Source of the DNA: an uncultured Planctomycetaceae bacterium
Lineage (GTDB): Bacteria > Planctomycetota > Planctomycetia > Pirellulales > Pirellulaceae
DNA: 43,067 nucleotides
Assembly: GCA_903863885.1 (NCBI GenBank)
Contig: CAIPEB010000437.1
Span: 1 to 43,067, forward strand
Direction: 5' to 3'
Both the position numbers and the translations under genes were made by a program. Positions 39,907-43,067 of the stretch are shown in pieces (within the stretch, counting starts at the first letter, position 1; every line of letters starts with the position of its first letter). The notes beneath the pieces were generated by a model that worked only from the letters and a program-made list of their open reading frames with translations, ran no database searches and was not told where the DNA came from.

Positions 39907-41226
39907 CTAAGTGAACTGGCCCAGCACCAGATCGAAGACCCCCGTGTCGGACAGGCTGCTCGAGCGAAGCACGCCCGATTCCGAGGCAAGCAACACTCCC
40001 TGGCGACTGAGTTCAGTTGCGTGCAAGCCGTGAGAACCCCGCACGAGGCTCGCATCCAGAGGAATGCTCCGTGTGGCTCGGTCCACATGCAGTTCGACGG
40101 GGTCGTATCCCGGTTTACGGTGGATGTCGACCGTGCGGGCAAAAGATGGCGCCGAATCGTCCGAGAGCCACCAATAGTAGGCCTGCCAGCTTTCCGGCGT
40201 CGAAATCGCGATCACGTCGCCGCTGCGCTCATGAGCCATTGCATACCTGCGGCGATCTTCACCGGTGAGCACTTCCGACACGCCGGGCTGGCCTGAAAAC
40301 ACTCCTGCAACCCGCGCGATCAACCGCGGATCGCGGTCGCGGACGAAGATGTGCGACATCTGGTGGTCTGCCAGCGCCCATGCGGAACTGGCCCGAAAGT
40401 CGATCAGGTCGCCCGCATCGGAGCGTTCCACTTCCAGCAGACCGGATTCGCGGAGCAGTCGGTTTGGGAAGAGCACATGGTTGACCGGCGTAATGACATA
40501 TTCGGTGGCAACCAGCAGCAGAACGTTGTCGCCCAGCGCCTCACGCAACTGGCCGGTCAATTTCCCGAGAAGTTCGTCCAATTCCGCAACGGCGGTTTGA
40601 GCGGGCGCGGTGTCGGGTCCGGTCCGCTGCGCGGCGTAGTCCAGATGAGGCAGGTAGATGTAGAAGAAGTCGGGCTGCCATCGTTTTGCCGCCCATGCTG
40701 CGGACTCGGCGATCCACTGCGATGAGGCAAGGCTGGCCAGGGGACCCCAGAAGTTGTGCAGCGGAAAGTGCCCGAATGCGTCCCGCAACTCGCCGTAAAG
40801 CTCCGTGGGCCGCGTATAGCACCAGAGGGACTCAGATCCGTCGGGGTTGTGCACGGGCGCGGGCATGCAGATGTAGTCGGCACCGCACCCCTTGCTGAGC
40901 ATGGGAAACCAGACAGCGGATTTCAGATCCGGGGACTTCTGGTGGAGCCGGTCCCAGATCTGCGGTGCGAGGATCTTATCGTTCCTCGCAGTCCACATTT
41001 CCACGCGATGCTCGTCGCGCCAGTAGAGACCATTGGCAACAACGCCGTGGCGGTCGGGCAGGACGCCGGTGACCATGTTGACCTGAACGGGCCAGGTCAC
41101 ACACGGGAAACTGGGTACCAGCGTCGCCTGCTGGCCGCGGGCCATGGCGGCCCGCAAGTTGGGCATGTTTTCCAGATCACAGGCCCGCAGTGCGGGAACG
41201 GAAAGCAGGACGACACGGCGCGCCAT
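39907..41226 (-). CDS. Alkaline phosphatase-superfamily / phosphodiesterase-like protein
   Basis: A 439-residue protein of the nucleotide pyrophosphatase/phosphodiesterase type. [20 protein letters not shown] is the N-terminal strand and loop; in active relatives this loop carries an Asp, and here it reads SVPALR. The nucleophile region is [20 protein letters not shown], with a Thr available. [10 protein letters not shown] and [15 protein letters not shown] follow. The usual later S-D-H-G region reads [11 protein letters not shown]. Several metal ligands therefore differ from the classic enzyme, so activity is uncertain; some could be replaced by neighbours. GAGG lies six bases before ATG 41226, and the M28 peptidase stop is 29 bases upstream, so they are likely co-transcribed. 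No signal peptide is evident. Confidence 0.75.
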   Translation of the reverse strand: MARRVVLLSVPALRACDLENMPNLRAAMARGQQATLVPSFPCVTWPVQVNMVTGVLPDRHGVVANGLYWRDEHRVEMWTARNDKILAPQIWDRLHQKSPDLKSAVWFPMLSKGCGADYICMPAPVHNPDGSESLWCYTRPTELYGELRDAFGHFPLHNFWGPLASLASSQWIAESAAWAAKRWQPDFFYIYLPHLDYAAQRTGPDTAPAQTAVAELDELLGKLTGQLREALGDNVLLLVATEYVITPVNHVLFPNRLLRESGLLEVERSDAGDLIDFRASSAWALADHQMSHIFVRDRDPRLIARVAGVFSGQPGVSEVLTGEDRRRYAMAHERSGDVIAISTPESWQAYYWWLSDDSAPSFARTVDIHRKPGYDPVELHVDRATRSIPLDASLVRGSHGLHATELSRQGVLLASESGVLRSSSLSDTGVFDLVLGQFT

Positions 41227-41255
41227 TTCGGGCCTCGCTTGAATCGGGTTCCGGT

Positions 41256-43067
41256 TCACTTTGGCGGATCGAATACGACCGACAGTTCAAGTTCCGATGT
41301 TCCCCGCCTCACTTTGATCTGGACTTTTTCGCCCGGACGCTGCTTCACCATTGCGTTCTGCAGATCCTCGAGGTTGTTGACCTTGATATCGCTCACCTGA
41401 ACGATCACGTCGCCGGCCGTCAGTCCGGCTCGTTCCGCCGGGCTGTCCTTGGCGACACCGGACAGTGCACAACCGTTCCCCTGCTGGGAAAAGTCGGGCA
41501 CGATCCCGAGGCGAGGCCGGTCGCCGCGTCCTCGCTGCACCCCTCCCCCGGCGACGGAGACGTATTCGGGCCGCTTTTCGGCGGTCGCCACCGCGCGAAC
41601 AGCGTCGGTGACCATCTGGCTGATGCGGGCCATGCCGTCGAAGTTGATCTTGTCCGCATCGTCGCTTGGGCGGTGATAGTCGTCGTGAACGCCGGTGAAG
41701 AAGAACAGCACCGGCACCTTCCGGCCGTAGAACGACGAATGGTCGCTGGGGCCCATTCCTCCCGGCTCCTTCTTCAGTTCGAAGCCGTATTTCTGGTTCA
41801 GTTGCTCGACAAGCGGATCGAACTCTTTGGCGGTTCCGGTTCCGTAGACTTCGAGCTTGTTGTTGGCCAGTCGGCCGACCATGTCGAGGTTGACCATGGC
41901 GACCGTCTGGTCCAGCGCGAAGGGGGCATGCTTGACGTACTCCTGGCTGCCGAGCAGGCCTCTCTCCTCGCCGGCAAACTCCGTGAAGACAATTCGACGC
42001 CGCGGCTTGTCGCTTTTCTCAGCCGCGAGGGCGCGTGCGATCTCGATGACCATCGCGGTGCCCGATGCATTGTCGTCGGCGCCGTTGTGGACTTCGCGCT
42101 TGTCGGGAGAACGCGACGAGCCGCCGCCCAGACCGATGTGGTCATAATGCGCGCCGACAACGACCGTTTCGCCCGCCAGGTTCCCGACGCCCTCCAGCAC
42201 CCCCACGACGTTCTTGACGTCGGCCTTGCGGTGGACCACATCCGACTGGCAGGTTGCGGTCCATCCGTTCAGCAATTGGCTGTGCGGCGCCGGTCCCTCG
42301 TCGATCTTGGACTCCAAAGCCGCAAGGCTAATCCCGGCAGCCTGCTGGAAGAGGTTGTCGATGGCGGACCGTTTCACAAAGAGCACTGGCAGCGTCGCAT
42401 TGTCGGCTTCGACTCCGCCCCGTTCAAAGGGGAGCAGGTCGTCGAAATCGCCCGCGAGTTTCGCGTCGAGCGACTCCAGTTGTTTGATCGTCTTGAGGAT
42501 CTCGGCGCGATGTTCGGCGAACTGCTGAGCGGATGGATCCCCGATGGTGCTGAACTTCTCGCGAAGCGATTTGACCTGATCGAGCGTCTCGTTCCATTGC
42601 CGCTTGGCCGCGGCGGATGCCTGGGTGAGAGTCAGCGCATCGTTGACGAAGATCACGGCGGCGGCTCCATGCGAGACGGCATTCGCGACCTTGGCCGAAA
42701 ACTGGGAATGCTTGGAGGCCTGCTTGCCGCTGAAGGTGCTTTGCGGGTTTTCCTGCTGCGGCTCTTTTCGCAGGATCACGACGACTTTGCCTTTCACATC
42801 GAGGCCCGTGTAGTCGTCGTACTGGCTCTCCGGCGCGGAAATCCCGTATCCGACGAAGACCAGGGGCGCCTCGATTTTGCCGGTACCGCCCAGCGCCAGC
42901 GGGGTGAACTGCTCTCCCAGTTTCAGTTCGACGACGTTGCTCTTTCCATCCGCTGCGGGCGGTCCCGCGAGCACGAGGCGGTTTGATTCCTTCGGTCCCA
43001 TCTCGGCCCCCAGCGACACGGCGAACTTCTGGTACGGCTGGTTCTCAAAGAGCTGGGTGTTCAGGCC
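41256..43067 (-). CDS. M28-family aminopeptidase with PA and PDZ domains, N-terminus beyond the window
   Basis: At least 603 residues of a zinc exopeptidase, probably exported; the start and any signal peptide are off the right edge, and the frame is open to the last base. A PA-like domain comes first ([31 protein letters not shown]). The M28 zinc ligands are all present: [48 protein letters not shown] and, last, [24 protein letters not shown] domain ends the protein ([34 protein letters not shown]). Such planctomycete and bacteroidete peptidases release N-terminal residues from peptides outside the cytoplasm. The phosphodiesterase-like gene follows 29 bases after the stop. Confidence 0.9.
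   Translation of the reverse strand, partial: GLNTQLFENQPYQKFAVSLGAEMGPKESNRLVLAGPPAADGKSNVVELKLGEQFTPLALGGTGKIEAPLVFVGYGISAPESQYDDYTGLDVKGKVVVILRKEPQQENPQSTFSGKQASKHSQFSAKVANAVSHGAAAVIFVNDALTLTQASAAAKRQWNETLDQVKSLREKFSTIGDPSAQQFAEHRAEILKTIKQLESLDAKLAGDFDDLLPFERGGVEADNATLPVLFVKRSAIDNLFQQAAGISLAALESKIDEGPAPHSQLLNGWTATCQSDVVHRKADVKNVVGVLEGVGNLAGETVVVGAHYDHIGLGGGSSRSPDKREVHNGADDNASGTAMVIEIARALAAEKSDKPRRRIVFTEFAGEERGLLGSQEYVKHAPFALDQTVAMVNLDMVGRLANNKLEVYGTGTAKEFDPLVEQLNQKYGFELKKEPGGMGPSDHSSFYGRKVPVLFFFTGVHDDYHRPSDDADKINFDGMARISQMVTDAVRAVATAEKRPEYVSVAGGGVQRGRGDRPRLGIVPDFSQQGNGCALSGVAKDSPAERAGLTAGDVIVQVSDIKVNNLEDLQNAMVKQRPGEKVQIKVRRGTSELELSVVFDPPK

Noticed and set aside
41190-42986. Plus-strand frame opposite the M28 peptidase (598 codons)
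   Set aside because: Shadow frame; the opposite strand carries all five M28 zinc-ligand motifs.
1-43067. Search by eye for tRNA, rRNA, CRISPR arrays, IS ends or phage genes
   Set aside because: No cloverleaf with T-loop signature, no regularly spaced direct repeats with unique spacers, and no transposase or integrase motifs were seen; a covariance-model scan could still find small RNAs I cannot see.

Overview
The window looks like a core-genome segment of a planctomycete (phylum Planctomycetota, probably Planctomycetales or Pirellulales). The reasons are the gene content and protein styles: a DUF1571 protein, a DUF3500 protein, a Tat-exported Gfo/Idh/MocA oxidoreductase, leucine-rich-repeat lipoproteins, a BshB1-type deacetylase next to NifS and IscA, a mraZ-rsmH pair without the rest of the division and cell wall (dcw) cluster, and long low-complexity insertions in conserved proteins. 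It is GC-rich. I found no rRNA, tRNA, CRISPR array, insertion sequence or phage gene. Family names come from motif recognition by eye, not from searches.

Layout. 1-6.2 kb: hsp20 and a 47-residue basic protein (+), then valS and cimA (-). 6.7-10.8 kb: ftsK and truB (-). 11.0-19.1 kb: hemL (+), tsaB (-), two tandem metallophosphoesterases, yidC and mnmE (+). 19.2-23.1 kb: an LRR lipoprotein, a Gfo/Idh/MocA oxidoreductase and an MBL-fold hydrolase (-). 23.5-24.4 kb: the DUF1571 protein (+). 24.7-29.7 kb: a YpsA/molybdenum-carrier-like protein, a LysM-like membrane protein, rsmH, mraZ and a glycosyltransferase (-). 29.9-34.4 kb: queA, a Nudix-like protein, a cysteine desulfurase, an IscA/ErpA protein and a BshB1-type deacetylase (+). 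34.5-43.1 kb: an rluD-type pseudouridine synthase, a TPR-like membrane protein, DUF3500, an LRR lipoprotein, a zinc-ribbon protein, a SirB1-type protein, a phosphodiesterase-like protein and an M28 peptidase that runs off the right edge (-).

How the genes work together. Many serve translation quality and RNA modification: valS, truB, tsaB, mnmE, queA, rsmH and an rluD-type synthase. Others serve membrane protein insertion (yidC), chromosome translocation (ftsK), haem (hemL), isoleucine precursor supply (cimA), and Fe-S and thiol metabolism (nifS, iscA, bshB1). A third group is exported or membrane-anchored and of unknown role.

The clearest regulatory element is upstream of mraZ: six TGG boxes exactly 10 bp apart, overlapping a recognisable promoter, as expected for MraZ autoregulation. 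The other points most worth a second look are two oppositely oriented copies of a heptamer-built repeat, one translated in frame inside a glycosyltransferase; a PDZ domain inside YidC; a zinc ribbon inside ValRS; an atypical MnmE substrate-binding motif; and a single-pass LysM protein in the place FtsL usually holds. I did not find a clearly new multi-gene system.
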